Source of the DNA: Sphingobacterium thalpophilum
GTDB taxonomy: Bacteria; Bacteroidota; Bacteroidia; Sphingobacteriales; Sphingobacteriaceae
Direction: 5' to 3'
Length of the DNA: 64,000 bases
Assembly: GCF_901482695.1 (NCBI RefSeq)
Contig: NZ_LR590484.1
Location: 2,232,001-2,296,000, forward strand
Shown here: positions 51,254 through 61,042 of the stretch, piece by piece
Layout of the letters: every line of letters starts with the position of its first letter
Numbering within the stretch: the first letter of the stretch is position 1
The notes under the pieces: generated by a model
Seen by the model: only the letters and a program-made list of their open reading frames with translations
Told to the model about the DNA's origin: nothing
Databases searched by the model: none
Position numbers and translations under genes: made by a program

Positions 51254-52567
51254 TTAGTTTGCCACAGGTGCCGTGTCCGGCATTTTGACACCCCGGTACT
51301 GGGATACATCGACCAGCGGAATCTTCGAACCATATGTCGAATTGATCGCGTTGATAAAAATATTGGCCATCAGAGCATTCCCTATCGGAGTCAGGTGTAT
51401 GCCGTCCAGTGAAAACGCATTTCCGGTAATAAACTTGGCGCTCACGGCCAGTCCGTTGATACGTACGCCATCTTTGACGTTATTTAAGAAGGCGTGTACA
51501 TCCGCTACAGCGAGCCCTTTTGAGGCTGCTGCAGCTTTGATGGCTGCATTGAATTCTCCAATACGTTTTTGGACTTGTAGGACCTCAGACTCATCGAGTA
51601 CCCACATGTCGTCAACAGGAATCGCTTGGAACAGGCCGTATCCATTTTTACCGAAGATTCCAGCGCTGGACAATGTCAGGATAAAATAATCTTTGTCATT
51701 AGCTTTTCGGACACCGTTTTTTGTCCTGATGTAGACATCCTGAAAACTTCCTCCGGCGGCATTTACGGCAGCTAGCAAGGCCGCTTTTGTGACCGTGGTG
51801 AAATAAGGTGTGGCCGTGACATCAGGTATGGTAGCCAGTACCCCTTTCTGGCCACCTTTGGTCAGTTCAGTGACATACTTATTCAGTGTTAACGTAAATC
51901 GTGCTGTCTCGGTTAATACCGTTGTCGGGTCGGGTTGGTTGGTGATTGGGTTGATCTTCACAACACCTCCATTGGTGGCCCAGCCCAGTGCGTCGTTGTT
52001 GCCCAGAGCAAAACTAAAAAAGGTATGATTTTGTGTCGTGGAATACGTAAAGTATGTTTTCAGATAATCCTGGTCAGGCAACAGACGTTCAAAATACATG
52101 TTTCCGTTAACCGAGCCCATACCGGGAATTTCAGCCATGTCCATACGCATACCCGGAACCCCCAAGTTATTGATTGGATCGGTGTACTTTGTCAATAACT
52201 TTGGCGAAGTAGAGCGGTAAGCCAATTTATCAGTCACCTGCGCTGTGACTGGTTGACCATTGACCAATCCGGTTAAGGTAATATAACCTGAACCGTTGGC
52301 CTGTGCTTCACTAAAGTACGGGACATGGAATTCTCCGCCGCCTACTTGTTTCATCTGCTCTGCGATCAAATTGGGATACGCGACTTTCTGTCCTTCTAAA
52401 TATAACCCACCATCGGCGTAACCTGCCGTCAGTGAGTTTCCAATAGCAACATATTTGGAAAAGTCTAAGGATCCGGCGCTGGGGGTGTATTCGTCCAATG
52501 ACGGTTTGCATGAGGCGATAGCTAAAAGTGCTAACGCCGCAGCTATATAGAGTTTATTTTTTTTCAT
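51254..52567 (-). CDS. SGNH/GDSL-hydrolase-like lipoprotein
   Basis: 437 aa from ATG 52567. Lipobox ALLAIASC at about residues 13-20. Block I is YVAIGNSLTAGYADGG (nucleophile Ser), the Asn block is FSFALGNNDALGW, and the terminal Asp-His is DGIHLTPIGNALMANIFINA: a complete SGNH set in a long version of the fold with insertions (about 90-180 and 280-340). Encoded 25 nt after a FadL-type porin, a pairing that suggests hydrolysis of hydrophobic esters at the outer membrane and uptake of the released fatty acids. Substrate inferred. Confidence 0.88.
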   Translation of the reverse strand: MKKNKLYIAAALALLAIASCKPSLDEYTPSAGSLDFSKYVAIGNSLTAGYADGGLYLEGQKVAYPNLIAEQMKQVGGGEFHVPYFSEAQANGSGYITLTGLVNGQPVTAQVTDKLAYRSTSPKLLTKYTDPINNLGVPGMRMDMAEIPGMGSVNGNMYFERLLPDQDYLKTYFTYSTTQNHTFFSFALGNNDALGWATNGGVVKINPITNQPDPTTVLTETARFTLTLNKYVTELTKGGQKGVLATIPDVTATPYFTTVTKAALLAAVNAAGGSFQDVYIRTKNGVRKANDKDYFILTLSSAGIFGKNGYGLFQAIPVDDMWVLDESEVLQVQKRIGEFNAAIKAAAASKGLAVADVHAFLNNVKDGVRINGLAVSAKFITGNAFSLDGIHLTPIGNALMANIFINAINSTYGSKIPLVDVSQYRGVKMPDTAPVAN

Positions 52568-52592
52568 TGTGATCAAATTTGGCTGTTATTAA

Positions 52593-53816
52593 TTACCATT
52601 TATAGCTTACGCCAATACCGGGAGCATAGATATTTGTTTTGTAAGTTCCCGAAAGGTGGCTGTCGAGGTTTGTGGCCTGACGTGCGACAATCCGCTGGTA
52701 GGCAAACGACGCCGTAATATCGAATTTTGGCGAGGGTTTGACCGTGAAACCTCCTGAAAGCAGGTATCTATTGTTGTCCGGGGTTTCCGGATAAACGTAG
52801 TCTCTCGATACTGGGGTAGCGATATAACCGCCACCTACACGCAATTGCAATTTATCGGAAGCAATATATTCCAATCCTGCTTTGATCGAACCTGCTTTGG
52901 TATAGTTTTTTGGCGAACGTGTATCCTGTAATACAGGGGTGTTCTCTTTATAATCAAATTTTAGCTCTTTATAGATATCATAATCGATGACTGTGGCGTC
53001 AACAGCCATTTTTAGCTTTTCGGAGATCGGGAAGGCAATTCCGGCTGCGAATGTCGACGGTAGGGGGAGCTCGGCACTGAAGGTATTGCCGGCAGGAAAG
53101 TTGCCGGCGACGGCTGCAGGTACCTCGAAGATCGCATCTCCATCTTTGAGCTTCGTAACCACTTTCGAACGGTAGCTCAATGACAACGCAAAGTCATCGT
53201 CTAAGTTATAATGGATACCCACATTGTAACCCGTTCCGGTACCAGTGCCCTTCAAGGTAGCCAATCCGGCACGGCCATCGGGATAGAATACAGGAACCGA
53301 ATTTTCCAGGTCAACAGTACCGATATTATAAACAAAGCCGCCTCCGATGCTAAAATTGTCGGTCAGTTTGATACTTAGAGTTGGCTGGATAAAAATGGCT
53401 CTCAGGGAAAGACTGACCAGACTGAACTTGCCTATCCATTCTCTTCCCCAGTCCACCGCACCACCGTAGGGCGTATACACGCCAATACCGGCCTTCCACC
53501 AGGAGTTCTTTGGGCCGACAGCGGCAAATACAGAGAATGGAGGTGTCACCTGGTTCTTAGTATGATAAACGACTGTACTGCCCACTTCCTGAAATGCTGA
53601 CTTATACATAACGGCATTGCCTGCAACAGAAATGGCATTGTGATCCATTTTAGCTAAAGCACCCGGGCTATAGAAAATGGAGGCTTCATCTATAAAGTAA
53701 GCCGAACCGGCACCCCCCATCCCTACGGCTTTGGGACTTTGTAGATTTACCTGTGATCCTTGCGCAAACAGGAGCGATGGACTTGCACAAAGTATTGAGA
53801 ATAATAGTTTCTTCAT
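52593..53816 (-). CDS. FadL/OmpP1-family outer membrane transporter
   Basis: 407 aa from ATG 53816 with signal peptide MKKLLFSILCASPSLLFAQ. The mature N-terminus GSQVNLQSPKAVGMGGAGSA and FIDEASIFYSPGALAKMDHN is the FadL-type NPA-like plug region; a 14-strand-type beta-barrel follows, with AVDWGREWIGKFSLVSLSLR and a terminal aromatic-rich strand ending SYKW. FadL proteins admit long-chain fatty acids and other hydrophobic compounds. Co-directional with the SGNH lipoprotein gene. Confidence 0.93.
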   Translation of the reverse strand: MKKLLFSILCASPSLLFAQGSQVNLQSPKAVGMGGAGSAYFIDEASIFYSPGALAKMDHNAISVAGNAVMYKSAFQEVGSTVVYHTKNQVTPPFSVFAAVGPKNSWWKAGIGVYTPYGGAVDWGREWIGKFSLVSLSLRAIFIQPTLSIKLTDNFSIGGGFVYNIGTVDLENSVPVFYPDGRAGLATLKGTGTGTGYNVGIHYNLDDDFALSLSYRSKVVTKLKDGDAIFEVPAAVAGNFPAGNTFSAELPLPSTFAAGIAFPISEKLKMAVDATVIDYDIYKELKFDYKENTPVLQDTRSPKNYTKAGSIKAGLEYIASDKLQLRVGGGYIATPVSRDYVYPETPDNNRYLLSGGFTVKPSPKFDITASFAYQRIVARQATNLDSHLSGTYKTNIYAPGIGVSYKW

Positions 53817-53894
53817 ACTAGAGTTTATTTTGGTTAACATTCTCTTTAAAATACAATGCTAACATAATAAATGTTTGACTAAAATTAATAAATG

Positions 53895-53926
53895 TTGTGT
53901 AATATTTTTTTTGCTCGTACCTTTAA
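53895..53926 (+). promoter_or_regulatory. Candidate tpx promoter
   Basis: TTG (53895-53897) and TACCTTTA (53919-53926, one mismatch to TAnnTTTG) with a 21-nt spacer, 35 nt before the tpx ATG. Confidence 0.4.
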
Positions 53927-53961
53927 GTGCAAGGATACTAAAAATTAAATGATCAAATTAT

Positions 53962-54462
53962 ATGGCTACAATCACTTTTAAAGGCAATCCAGTGAATACC
54001 AAAGGCAGTCTGCCGCAGGTCGGCGAGCAAGCTCCTGATTTTAAATTAACTGCAGGTGATCTTTCGGATAAATCTCTTACAGATTTCAAAGGGAAAAAAG
54101 TTGTGTTAAATATTTTTCCTAGTATTGATACAGGAACGTGTGCGGCTTCTGTACGTGCTTTTAACAAAGAGGCATCTCAACTCGACAATACAGTGGTATT
54201 ATGCATCTCGAAAGATCTTCCTTTTGCACAGGGACGTTTCTGTGCAGCCGAAGGTCTCAACAACGTGATCACTTTGTCGGAATACAAAGACTCCAACTTT
54301 TCGGATGCTTATCAATTAGCAATTGCGGATGGACCTCTTGCTGGGCTGTTGAGCCGGGTGGTGATCACCTTGGACGAAAACGGTAAAGTACTGTATGAGG
54401 AGCAAGTGGCGGAGATTGCGGATGAGCCTAACTACGCTGCGGCTATTGCTTCGTTGCGTTAA
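53962..54462 (+). CDS. tpx: Thiol peroxidase (Tpx-type atypical 2-Cys peroxiredoxin)
   Basis: 166 aa, family length. Peroxidatic Cys60 in [14 protein letters not shown] and resolving Cys94 in [12 protein letters not shown] match Tpx spacing. [20 protein letters not shown] and [12 protein letters not shown] complete the signature. Reduces hydrogen and alkyl peroxides with thioredoxin; cytosolic. Own terminator. Confidence 0.96.
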   Translation: MATITFKGNPVNTKGSLPQVGEQAPDFKLTAGDLSDKSLTDFKGKKVVLNIFPSIDTGTCAASVRAFNKEASQLDNTVVLCISKDLPFAQGRFCAAEGLNNVITLSEYKDSNFSDAYQLAIADGPLAGLLSRVVITLDENGKVLYEEQVAEIADEPNYAAAIASLR

Positions 54463-54547
54463 ATAGGAGGCTTATAGCCCACAGGCATCCTGCAGAAATG
54501 GAAATTGGCCTAGGGCTCTACTAGCAAATAAAAAAATAACACTCTTG

Positions 54548-54588
54548 AAAAAAAGCGTGCTCCACAAATGGGATGGCACGCTTTTTTT
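54548..54588. terminator. Bidirectional terminator between tpx and the sulfhydrylase gene
   Basis: AAAAAAAGCGTGC / GCACGCTTTTTTT, 13-bp stem with a 15-nt loop, T runs in both orientations; serves convergent genes. Confidence 0.9.
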
Positions 54589-54590
54589 AT

Positions 54591-55763
54591 CTATTTTGTT
54601 TTTTCTAGCGCCTGTAGAATATCGTTGATGATATCTTCCTGGTCTTCCAGACCAACTGACAGGCGGATACTGCCCGGCTGTATACCTAAGTTCAAACGTT
54701 CGCTTTCGGATAATTTGGAATGCGTCGTCGAAGCTGGATGTGTAGCAATGGATCTGGAGTCTCCCAAATTGGATGTATATAGGATCATCTCAAGCTGATC
54801 CACAAAAGCTTTGGCGCGCTCAAAGCCTCCTTTGACAACAAAGGTGACGATACCTCCACCAGCTTTCATCTGCTTCTTGGCCAGTTCATACTGGGGATGG
54901 CTGGGTAAGAGCGGGTATTTGACATCCTCAATTTCGGGATGATGCTCCAGAGCTTGGGCCAGTGCCAGGGCATTGGAACAATGCCGGTCCATACGGATCC
55001 CTAGCGTATCCAGACTTTTGGAGATAATCCAAGCATTGAATGGCGACAAGGCAGGTCCGGTATGCCGGATAAAGAACATTAATTTGTCGATCAGCTCCTG
55101 CTTGCCGACAACAATGCCTCCTAAGACACGCCCCTGGCCGTCCATATATTTGGTTGCCGAATGGATAACAAGATCAAACCCGTATTGAATTGGCTTTTGA
55201 AGATAGGGCGTCGCAAAGCAGTTGTCAATGGAAAGAATAATATTTGGATATTTTTCCTTGAACTTGCCCAGCCATTCTAGATCTACCAGCTCCAGTCCCG
55301 GATTCGATGGCGACTCCAGGAAGATTATTTTTGTATTGGGCTGTATGGCTTTTTCCCATTCCTCAGGGTTGGCGGCATCAACATAGGTAGTCGTGACGCC
55401 CCAGCGCGGAAACAGCTGTGTAAACAATTGATGCGTAGATCCGAAGATAGCCCTTGAAGAAACGATATGGTCTCCGCTTTCGATAATGGCGGCAAAGGAA
55501 GCAAATACAGCCGCCATGCCGGACGCGAAGGAAAGTCCTGCTTCAGCTCCTTCCAGGATACAGACCTTGTTGATAAATTCGGTCGTATTGGGGTTGGCAT
55601 AGCGGGAATAGACCATGCCCTGTTCTTCTTCAGCAAAGATGGCCCGACCCTGTTCTGCGCTGTCAAAGATAAAGCTCGAAGTGAGATATAAAGGAGTCGA
55701 ATGCTCGCGAAGTGCTGAACGGTCGACTTGTTCGCGTATGATTTTAGATTGATCTTGTTTCAT
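54591..55763 (-). CDS. metZ: O-succinylhomoserine sulfhydrylase-type PLP enzyme
   Basis: 390 aa. Cys/Met-metabolism PLP fold: YSRYANPNTTEFINKVCILE, EAGLSFASGMAAVFASFAAI, SIDNCFATPYLQKPIQYGFD and the PLP-lysine motif DLVIHSATKYMDGQGRVLGG. LYTSNLGDSRSIATHPASTT and LRLSVGLED-like ending (RLSVGLEDQEDIINDIL) are typical. The length and sequence fit MetZ, which converts O-succinylhomoserine and sulfide to homocysteine in methionine synthesis; cystathionine gamma-synthase remains possible. Confidence 0.88.
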   Translation of the reverse strand: MKQDQSKIIREQVDRSALREHSTPLYLTSSFIFDSAEQGRAIFAEEEQGMVYSRYANPNTTEFINKVCILEGAEAGLSFASGMAAVFASFAAIIESGDHIVSSRAIFGSTHQLFTQLFPRWGVTTTYVDAANPEEWEKAIQPNTKIIFLESPSNPGLELVDLEWLGKFKEKYPNIILSIDNCFATPYLQKPIQYGFDLVIHSATKYMDGQGRVLGGIVVGKQELIDKLMFFIRHTGPALSPFNAWIISKSLDTLGIRMDRHCSNALALAQALEHHPEIEDVKYPLLPSHPQYELAKKQMKAGGGIVTFVVKGGFERAKAFVDQLEMILYTSNLGDSRSIATHPASTTHSKLSESERLNLGIQPGSIRLSVGLEDQEDIINDILQALEKTK

Positions 55764-55878
55764 GATGTGTAAAGTTACGAGATGAAATTTTAAAATGGTA
55801 TAGGTCGGCCTTAAATAACTTGATTTTATGAAAAAAGCAGGGCCTTTGCGGTTCCGAAGAAATGGTCAACTATACAAC

Positions 55879-55909
55879 AAAAAAGAGGAGCCAACGGCTC
55901 CTCTTTTTT
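55879..55909 (-). terminator. Terminator after the META-domain gene
   Basis: AAAAAAGAGGAGCC / GGCTCCTCTTTTTT, 14-bp stem with a 3-nt loop and T run on the minus strand, 17 nt past the stop at 55927. Confidence 0.9.
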
Positions 55910-55926
55910 ATCCAGCGTGAGGGATA

Positions 55927-56421
55927 TTATTTCCTGGTAAATTGCATCACGACAATATCGCCGGACATGAAAGTCAGCTCATTGTCCCGAACATCAAAAT
56001 TTGTCGTAGATTTCAGGCCATTCATAAATTCGTTGTAAGCCGCATTGTCGCAGTGCATCATGGTTGATACCAGTTTATCACCGATTTTGATGGAATTGCC
56101 TTTTTCACTTTCATATGTGCCGCCGATACCATTGCAGCCATTGTTGCCTTCCACCTTGTGGTCTTTGGCTGTGAATGTCAGTGTAGGAATTTTGTCTTTA
56201 AATAAGTCCTTGAATTCCTTGCCCGCCGTTTCGGGAGTCGTCAGGGATTTGAGCTCCCAGGTGCCGTCCAATGATGCATTATCGACGACGCTCGGTTTCT
56301 GAACCATGGTAGCCGTATCGCCAGTTCCTGTGGCTTCCGACTTTTTACCGGTTGTGTTGCAGGCAACTGTTGACCAGGCCAATGCAACTGCTAAAATCAT
56401 TAAATTTCCTCTCATAATCAT
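55927..56421 (-). CDS. META-domain lipoprotein (HslJ-like)
   Basis: 164 aa (or 162 from the second ATG at 56415). Lipobox WSTVAC at about residues 16-21. The META domain follows a Thr/Ser linker: LDGTWELKSLTTPE, DKIPTLTFTAKDHKVEGNNG, CNGIGGTYESEKGNSIKIG, MMHCDNAAYNEFMNGL and DNELTFMSGDIVVMQF. HslJ-like proteins are stress-associated outer-membrane lipoproteins of uncertain activity. Monocistronic. Confidence 0.9.
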   Translation of the reverse strand: MIMRGNLMILAVALAWSTVACNTTGKKSEATGTGDTATMVQKPSVVDNASLDGTWELKSLTTPETAGKEFKDLFKDKIPTLTFTAKDHKVEGNNGCNGIGGTYESEKGNSIKIGDKLVSTMMHCDNAAYNEFMNGLKSTTNFDVRDNELTFMSGDIVVMQFTRK

Positions 56422-56826
56422 CTAGTCATATATGAACACTCTTTTTGTTGTGCATTATAACTTATAATTATCATGCCAATTTGCCTTGATTGCACTTCAA
56501 ATTATTGCCGCATGCACATGAATTCTTTATCTCCTTAAAATAACAAATGGGTGTTTTTTGTTTGGTCAACTTGCCTATATTTCGTGTGAATGGAAATATT
56601 ATTTAAAAAAATGGATCTTTTAGCCGTGCGGCAGAAGCAGCCTTTGGGATTTTCTTCACGTTTTAAGCAATCGATTGATTAAGACGACTACACGCTTTTG
56701 TCGGTCTGAGAGCTGTATTTGCGGCCATTTTGCAGCCTCCCGCCGCGCAAATGTTACATACATCCTTGGGTAAAACTTCTTATATTAGAGCTTTACAACC
56801 TAATTTTAAGTATATAAATATAGACT
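56422..56826. other. Intergenic region upstream of the fucosidase operon
   Basis: 405 bp with no gene. A plausible plus-strand -7-like box TATATTTC (56576-56583) follows a TTTTTTGTTTG tract, but would give a leader of about 240 nt. No operator palindrome was recognised. Confidence 0.4.
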
Positions 56827-58710
56827 ATGTTGACAATCTTGTTATCCTCTATCTTACTTTCAGGCAGCACAGCTGCCAAGGCCGATACGCTGGCGCCCTA
56901 TGGGGCATTGCCAAGCGAGCGCCAGCTAAGATGGCAGGAAATGGAAACCTATTGTTTGATACATTATACTCCGACCACTTTTCAGAATAAAGAATGGGGC
57001 TATGGTGATGCCAAGCCTTCCCTGTTTGATCCTTCGGCATTTGATGCTGATCAAATTGCAAAAGCAGCAGCGGCCGGCGGCTTTAGGGGCCTGATCAGTG
57101 TTGCCAAACACCACGATGGATTTTGCTTATGGCCGACCAAAACCACCTCCTATAGCATCGCGTCGTCACCCTGGAAAAATGGGAAAGGTGATATGGTACG
57201 GGAATTTATGGAAGCTACGCATCGAAACGGAATGAAATTTGGCGTTTACCTGTCTGCCTGGGACCGACATGACGAGCGTTACGGTACTCCGGCATATGCA
57301 GATGCCTATCGGGAGCAACTGACCGAACTGATGAGCAGCTATGGCCCATTGTTCACCTCATGGCATGATGGTGCCAATGGGGGCGATGGTTACTATGGCG
57401 GTCAGGAGGGCAAACGGATTATTGATCGGACAACATATTATGAATGGCATGAGAAAACTTGGCCAATCGTCCGTAAACTACAGCCCAGCGCCGTGATTTT
57501 CTCTGATATTGGTCCCGACATGCGCTGGGTAGGCAATGAAAAGGGCTATGCGGCCGAGACCTCCTGGGCGACATTTACACCTATAGGTCTCAACGGTAAA
57601 GTCGCCGTGCCGGGAGCTACCGAATCGCATAATGCGGAGACAGGAGACCGTAACGGGAAGTACTGGATTCCGGCAGAATGTGATGTGCCACAGCGCCCGG
57701 GCTGGTTCTATCACCAAGAACAGGATAGCCGCGTAAAAACTCCCAGCCAACTGTTTGAAATCTATCTCAAATCAGTGGGCAGAGGTGCTTGTATGAACCT
57801 TGGTTTAGCACCAATGCCTTCAGGAACCCTGCATGAAAACGATGTCAAATCCTTGCATGCATTCGGAAAAAAAGTGAAAGAAACCTTTCGCAACAATCTG
57901 GCGAAAGGAGCTACAGTCACAGCCTCAAATACCCGAAATGGCGACGCTAAAATCTACGGGACGTCCTTTATCACGGATGAGGACCGCTATAGTTACTGGG
58001 CCACGGATGATACGAAGACGGATGCCACACTCGAAATCGCATTGAAGTCCGCCGCGACATTTGATCTTATCCAGCTGCGCGAAAATATTAAGTTGGGACA
58101 GCGTATCGACAGCGTCACCATTGAACAGTGGGAAAACAATGCCTGGAAGCCTCTGGCAAAGACGACAAGCATCGGCGCCAACCGGTTGATTAAGCTCGAT
58201 CAGCCTATTACTACGGCGAGGTTAAAACTGCATGTATATGCACCGGTTGCGATCACGCTGAGCGATTTCGGCCTCTTCAAAGAATATGATGAACCGTTTG
58301 CCTTTGACAGTAAGGAAATAAAAAAACTGAAGGGGTTTAATGTGAGGACGGGAAAATCAGATAATAGAACTTTGATGTCCGATGGTAAGCCGGCAACTTT
58401 TGCGACTATCGGAGATGGCGGCATAATCACTATCGAATCTACTGCACCTGTGTCTGGCATTGGTTTTATGCCGAGGCAGGATGGTCAGACGGCAGGTATT
58501 CCGACACGATATACGATCTCGACAAGTACGGACGGTAAAAATTGGAAAACAGTTAAAGAGGGCGAATTCTCCAATATCAAGGCAAATCCGATTTTGCAGC
58601 AAGTGTTTTTTGAGACCGATGGCAAAGGCAAATTTATCCGATTTGAACCGAAACAATTTATCGAAGGCAATGCGCTGACCATTGCTGAACTTGAACTGTA
58701 TGCTAAATAA
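56827..58710 (+). CDS. GH29 alpha-L-fucosidase with C-terminal F5/8 type C-like domains
   Basis: 627 aa with a signal peptide (MLTILLSSILLSGSTAAKAD). GH29 TIM barrel at about residues 25-350: QEMETYCLIHYTPTTFQNKE, GLISVAKHHDGFCLWPTKTT, FGVYLSAWDRHDERYG, and the nucleophile Asp181 in PLFTSWHDGANGGDGY. ACMNLGLAPMPSGTLHENDV closes the barrel. Residues 360-480 and 500-627 look like F5/8 type C (CBM32-like) beta-sandwiches. It releases alpha-L-fucose from glycan ends in the periplasm or at the cell surface. The stop overlaps the GH95 start by 11 nt. Confidence 0.93.
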   Translation: MLTILLSSILLSGSTAAKADTLAPYGALPSERQLRWQEMETYCLIHYTPTTFQNKEWGYGDAKPSLFDPSAFDADQIAKAAAAGGFRGLISVAKHHDGFCLWPTKTTSYSIASSPWKNGKGDMVREFMEATHRNGMKFGVYLSAWDRHDERYGTPAYADAYREQLTELMSSYGPLFTSWHDGANGGDGYYGGQEGKRIIDRTTYYEWHEKTWPIVRKLQPSAVIFSDIGPDMRWVGNEKGYAAETSWATFTPIGLNGKVAVPGATESHNAETGDRNGKYWIPAECDVPQRPGWFYHQEQDSRVKTPSQLFEIYLKSVGRGACMNLGLAPMPSGTLHENDVKSLHAFGKKVKETFRNNLAKGATVTASNTRNGDAKIYGTSFITDEDRYSYWATDDTKTDATLEIALKSAATFDLIQLRENIKLGQRIDSVTIEQWENNAWKPLAKTTSIGANRLIKLDQPITTARLKLHVYAPVAITLSDFGLFKEYDEPFAFDSKEIKKLKGFNVRTGKSDNRTLMSDGKPATFATIGDGGIITIESTAPVSGIGFMPRQDGQTAGIPTRYTISTSTDGKNWKTVKEGEFSNIKANPILQQVFFETDGKGKFIRFEPKQFIEGNALTIAELELYAK

Positions 58711-61042
58711 ACTTCTGACGTTTGTGCTGGTCTGCATTTGCCAGACCAGCCTGCTGATCGCTCAGCAAAAGCAGCTTAGACTTTGGTATGACCAGCCTGC
58801 CAAAATTTGGGAAGAAACGCTGCCATTGGGCAATGGACAGATCGGCATGATGCCGAATGGTGACCCCCGTTCGGAAAAAATCGTGCTGAATGAGATCAGC
58901 ATGTGGTCGGGAAGCCCAGAGGATCCCAATAATTACGAGGCATATAAAAATGTGGGGGCCATTCAGGCGCTATTGAAAGCGGGCAAAAATGATGAAGCCG
59001 AAAAGCTTGTCAACGAAACTTTTGTGACCAAAGGGAAAGGGTCTGGATTTGGAAACGGAGCTACCGTTCCTTATGGCTGTTATCAGCTGTTTGCCGATCT
59101 GCTGTTAGATTACGACTTGCCTGCGCAAGCAGCCATTACAGATTACAGGCGTTCTTTGGATCTGACAACAGCTATTGCCCAGACGACATTCCGCGTAGGA
59201 AGACGTACCGTCCGGCGACAGTATTACACCGCTTTCAATAAAAATGTTGGGGTTATCCAGGTCAGTCAGGATACTCCCGCTCTACAGACCTTGAAGATTA
59301 CCCTCGAACGCAAAGAGCATATAGATAGCTATACCGTATTGGATGATGGTATCTTGATCCAAGGTGCATTGCCCGATGGCAAGGGGGCAACAAACTTAAA
59401 GTTTGCCGGTCTCGTCAAAGTAAAAGGTGACCATTTGCAGATCGATAAAAAAGGTCATACGTTGCAGGTCTCCGCACGTGGTAAATTAACGATTTATTTC
59501 ACAGCAAGTACTTCTTATTATGGCAGTGAACCGCTGTCGACCGTGCGTATGACGATGGCTGACGCAATGCGAGAAAATGAACCGCAGCTGTTGCAAAATC
59601 ACCTGGCAGCCTATCAAAGAATCTTTAATCGGGTTTCGCTTAATTTATTTGGAAACAGGACGAATGCAGATAAGCCAACCAATGCTCGTATCGCCAATTT
59701 TTATAAAGATCCCGCACAGGATCCAGATCTTGCCGCACTTTATTACCAATATGGACGATATTTGAATATTTCAAGTACGGCACCCAAAATCGCGCAGGCC
59801 CTTCCTCCTAATCTTCAAGGTTTATGGGCCCATCAGATCAATACGCCCTGGAACGGCGATTACCATCTAAATATCAATGCGCAGATGAATCATTGGGGAG
59901 TAGAAGTCAACAATCTCAGCGAATACCACCGGCCCTTCATTGCCATGATCAAGCGCATTGCAAAAGAGGGGGAGAAAACCGCAAAAGCTTATTATAATGC
60001 TCCGGGCTGGGTTGTCTATATGATGACGAACATCTGGGGCTATTCAGCTCCCGGGGAACAGGCCTCCTGGGGGGCGAGTACAGCCTCGGGCTGGTTATGC
60101 AACCACCTGTGGGAACATTATCTTTTTACTGGTGATAAAGCGTACCTGAAAGAAATATATCCGATACTCCGTGGAGCTGCGCAATTTTATGATTACACGT
60201 TGGTTCAGGATCCGAAGACGGGGTGGTGGGTGACCTCGCCTTCGGTTTCGCCTGAAAATGCTTTCCTGATGTCCAACGGAAAGAGAGCATCGGTGGTGAT
60301 GGGACCGACAATTGATAACCAGATCGTTCGTGAATTGTACGAGGCCGTAATCCAGGCAGACTCTGTTCTCGCTATAAAAGATGATTTTGCGGGTACGCTT
60401 AAGCGGAAATTAAAGGACATTCCTCCACCTGTGCAGATCAGCTCATCCGGACGGGTACAGGAGTGGCTGGAGGACTATAAAGAGGTCGAACCTACACATC
60501 GTCATGTTTCGCATCTCTATGGTCTTTATCCGGCAGCATTCATATCACCACAGACAACGCCCGACTGGGCTGAAGCAGCACGCAAGACGCTGGCTGTCCG
60601 TGGTGATGAAGGCACGGGCTGGTCAAGGGCCTGGAAGATTCTGTTCTGGGCAAGGCTGCAGGATGGTGATCATGCCTTGGAAATCCTTCGGCAACTGCTT
60701 AAGCCGGCATTCGCGAATGAGACAACATACCAGGGCGAGGGAGCCGGTACCTACCCCAACTTGTTCTGCGCGCATCCACCGTTCCAGATTGACGGAAACT
60801 TCGGTGGCTCTGCCGGCATCGCCGAAATGCTGATCCAAAGTCACAACGGCTATATCCATTTGCTGCCTGCATTGCCCAAAGCCTGGGCAAAAGGAGAGGT
60901 GAAAGGGCTTAAGGCACGCGGGAATTATACGGTTGACATGAGCTGGGAAAACGGGAAAATTACAAAGCTTAACATACAAGGAAAAAGAGGACATGTTCGC
61001 ATCTTCGAAAACGGAGCCTACAGGAACTACCAAGTTCGTTAG
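58700..61042 (+). CDS. GH95 alpha-L-fucosidase/galactosidase family enzyme
   Basis: 780 aa from ATG 58700 with signal peptide (MLNKLLTFVLVCICQTSLLI, then AQ). N-terminal beta-domain starts LRLWYDQPAKIWEETLPLGN, GQIGMMPNGDPRSEKIVLNE, SMWSGSPEDPNNYEAYKNV. The (alpha/alpha)6 barrel carries LPPNLQGLWAHQINTPWNGD, YHLNINAQMNHWGVEVNNLS, EPTHRHVSHLYGLYPA and FQIDGNFGGSAGIAEMLIQS, all GH95 signatures. GH95 enzymes are inverting 1,2-alpha-L-fucosidases (some act on alpha-L-galactose). Coupled on both sides by overlaps. Confidence 0.95.
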   Translation: MLNKLLTFVLVCICQTSLLIAQQKQLRLWYDQPAKIWEETLPLGNGQIGMMPNGDPRSEKIVLNEISMWSGSPEDPNNYEAYKNVGAIQALLKAGKNDEAEKLVNETFVTKGKGSGFGNGATVPYGCYQLFADLLLDYDLPAQAAITDYRRSLDLTTAIAQTTFRVGRRTVRRQYYTAFNKNVGVIQVSQDTPALQTLKITLERKEHIDSYTVLDDGILIQGALPDGKGATNLKFAGLVKVKGDHLQIDKKGHTLQVSARGKLTIYFTASTSYYGSEPLSTVRMTMADAMRENEPQLLQNHLAAYQRIFNRVSLNLFGNRTNADKPTNARIANFYKDPAQDPDLAALYYQYGRYLNISSTAPKIAQALPPNLQGLWAHQINTPWNGDYHLNINAQMNHWGVEVNNLSEYHRPFIAMIKRIAKEGEKTAKAYYNAPGWVVYMMTNIWGYSAPGEQASWGASTASGWLCNHLWEHYLFTGDKAYLKEIYPILRGAAQFYDYTLVQDPKTGWWVTSPSVSPENAFLMSNGKRASVVMGPTIDNQIVRELYEAVIQADSVLAIKDDFAGTLKRKLKDIPPPVQISSSGRVQEWLEDYKEVEPTHRHVSHLYGLYPAAFISPQTTPDWAEAARKTLAVRGDEGTGWSRAWKILFWARLQDGDHALEILRQLLKPAFANETTYQGEGAGTYPNLFCAHPPFQIDGNFGGSAGIAEMLIQSHNGYIHLLPALPKAWAKGEVKGLKARGNYTVDMSWENGKITKLNIQGKRGHVRIFENGAYRNYQVR

